NCBI GenBank assembly: GCA_916048115.1
Contig: CAJZGQ010000073.1
Span: 1 to 5,734, forward strand
DNA length: 5,734 nt
Source of the DNA: an uncultured Streptococcus sp.
GTDB lineage: Bacteria > Bacillota > Bacilli > Lactobacillales > Streptococcaceae
Direction of reading: 5' to 3'
Below, piece after piece: positions 5,407 through 5,734 of this stretch; position 1 is the stretch's first letter, and each line of letters starts with the position of its first letter. The position numbers and the translations under genes were made by a program. The notes below the pieces were generated by a model, which saw nothing but the letters and a program-made list of their open reading frames with translations, did no database searches and was not told where the DNA came from.

Positions 5407-5712
5407 ATGGCACATGATCATAACCACGACCATGAAGAACGTGAATTAATCACATTGGTGGATGAACAAGGAAATGAAACCTTGTTTGAAATTCTTTTGA
5501 CCATCGATGGTAAAGAAGAATTTGGAAAGAACTATGTCCTTTTGATCCCTGCAAATGCAGAAGAAGATGAAAACGGCGAAGTTGAAATCCAAGCTTATTC
5601 ATTTACAGAAAACGAAGACGGAACAGAAGGCGACCTTCAACCAATCCCAGAAGACTCAGATGCAGAATGGGATATGATCGAAGAAGTCTTCAACAGCTTT
5701 ATGGAGGAGTAA
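5407..5712 (+). CDS. DUF1292 family protein (UPF0473, YrzB-like)
   Basis: A 101-residue, very acidic soluble protein with no signal peptide or membrane segment. The core [19 protein letters not shown] and the ending [14 protein letters not shown] are typical of DUF1292. The molecular role of the family is not known. The N-terminus alternates His with Asp or Asn (His3, 5, 7, 9), which could bind a metal such as zinc, but this is only suggested by composition. GAGGAAG at 5394-5400, six bases before the ATG, fixes the start. It is the third gene of the ireB-ruvX operon, an order kept in many Firmicutes, and is followed at once by a terminator. Confidence 0.93.
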   Translation: MAHDHNHDHEERELITLVDEQGNETLFEILLTIDGKEEFGKNYVLLIPANAEEDENGEVEIQAYSFTENEDGTEGDLQPIPEDSDAEWDMIEEVFNSFMEE

Positions 5713-5734
5713 AAACGTCCGGGGGACGTTTTTA
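5711..5734 (+). terminator. Intrinsic terminator of the ireB operon, at the window edge
   Basis: AAAAACGTCC (5711-5720) pairs perfectly over ten bases with GGACGTTTTT (5724-5733) around GGG. The core ACGTCC/GGACGT is GC-rich and the right arm ends in five T. The left arm overlaps the stop codon of the DUF1292 gene. Any longer T tract would lie beyond the window. Confidence 0.85.

Overview
The window is a chromosomal segment of a low-GC Gram-positive bacterium, almost certainly a Streptococcus of the viridans type. The evidence is an exact ComX (sigma-X) box TACGAATA in front of cinA, the cinA-recA pair, an Spx protein with a CxxC motif, an IreB protein nearly identical to what I recall of streptococcal IreB, and extended -10 (TGnTATAAT) promoters. 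The order recA-spx-lipoprotein-ireB-ruvX-DUF1292 differs from the pneumococcal cinA-recA-dinF-lytA order. It therefore points to a non-pneumoniae species, for example of the sanguinis/parasanguinis or mutans type; the species cannot be fixed from this window alone.

Layout: positions 1-449 hold the N-terminal part of an S66-family LD-carboxypeptidase on the minus strand, cut by the window edge. Positions 450-795 are non-coding. This stretch carries the peptidase promoter and a run of three adjacent inverted repeats (643-758), the last of which ends in seven T and looks like an intrinsic terminator. All further genes are on the plus strand. cinA (822-2090) starts just after the ComX box, and recA (2211-3356) follows with its own extended -10 promoter and a structured leader. 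spx (3444-3842) has its own promoter and a strong terminator. A lipoprotein gene of uncertain function (3978-4574) comes next. Then a tight operon of ireB (4699-4965), ruvX (4965-5384) and a DUF1292 gene (5407-5712) ends in a terminator at the window edge.

Functionally, cinA-recA is the competence and recombination module: ComX should switch it on during natural transformation, while recA keeps a vegetative promoter. spx encodes a redox-sensing RNA polymerase-binding regulator. The ireB-ruvX-DUF1292 operon joins a target of the PASTA Ser/Thr kinase pathway (cell-wall stress), a nuclease of 16S rRNA maturation, and a small acidic protein of unknown role. All genes appear intact except the edge-truncated peptidase.

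I see no mobile element, CRISPR array, tRNA or rRNA, and no convincing undescribed multi-gene system. The points most worth a second look are non-coding: the triple inverted repeat before cinA, the very short leader implied by the ComX box, the recA leader stem, and the dyad at the spx transcription start.
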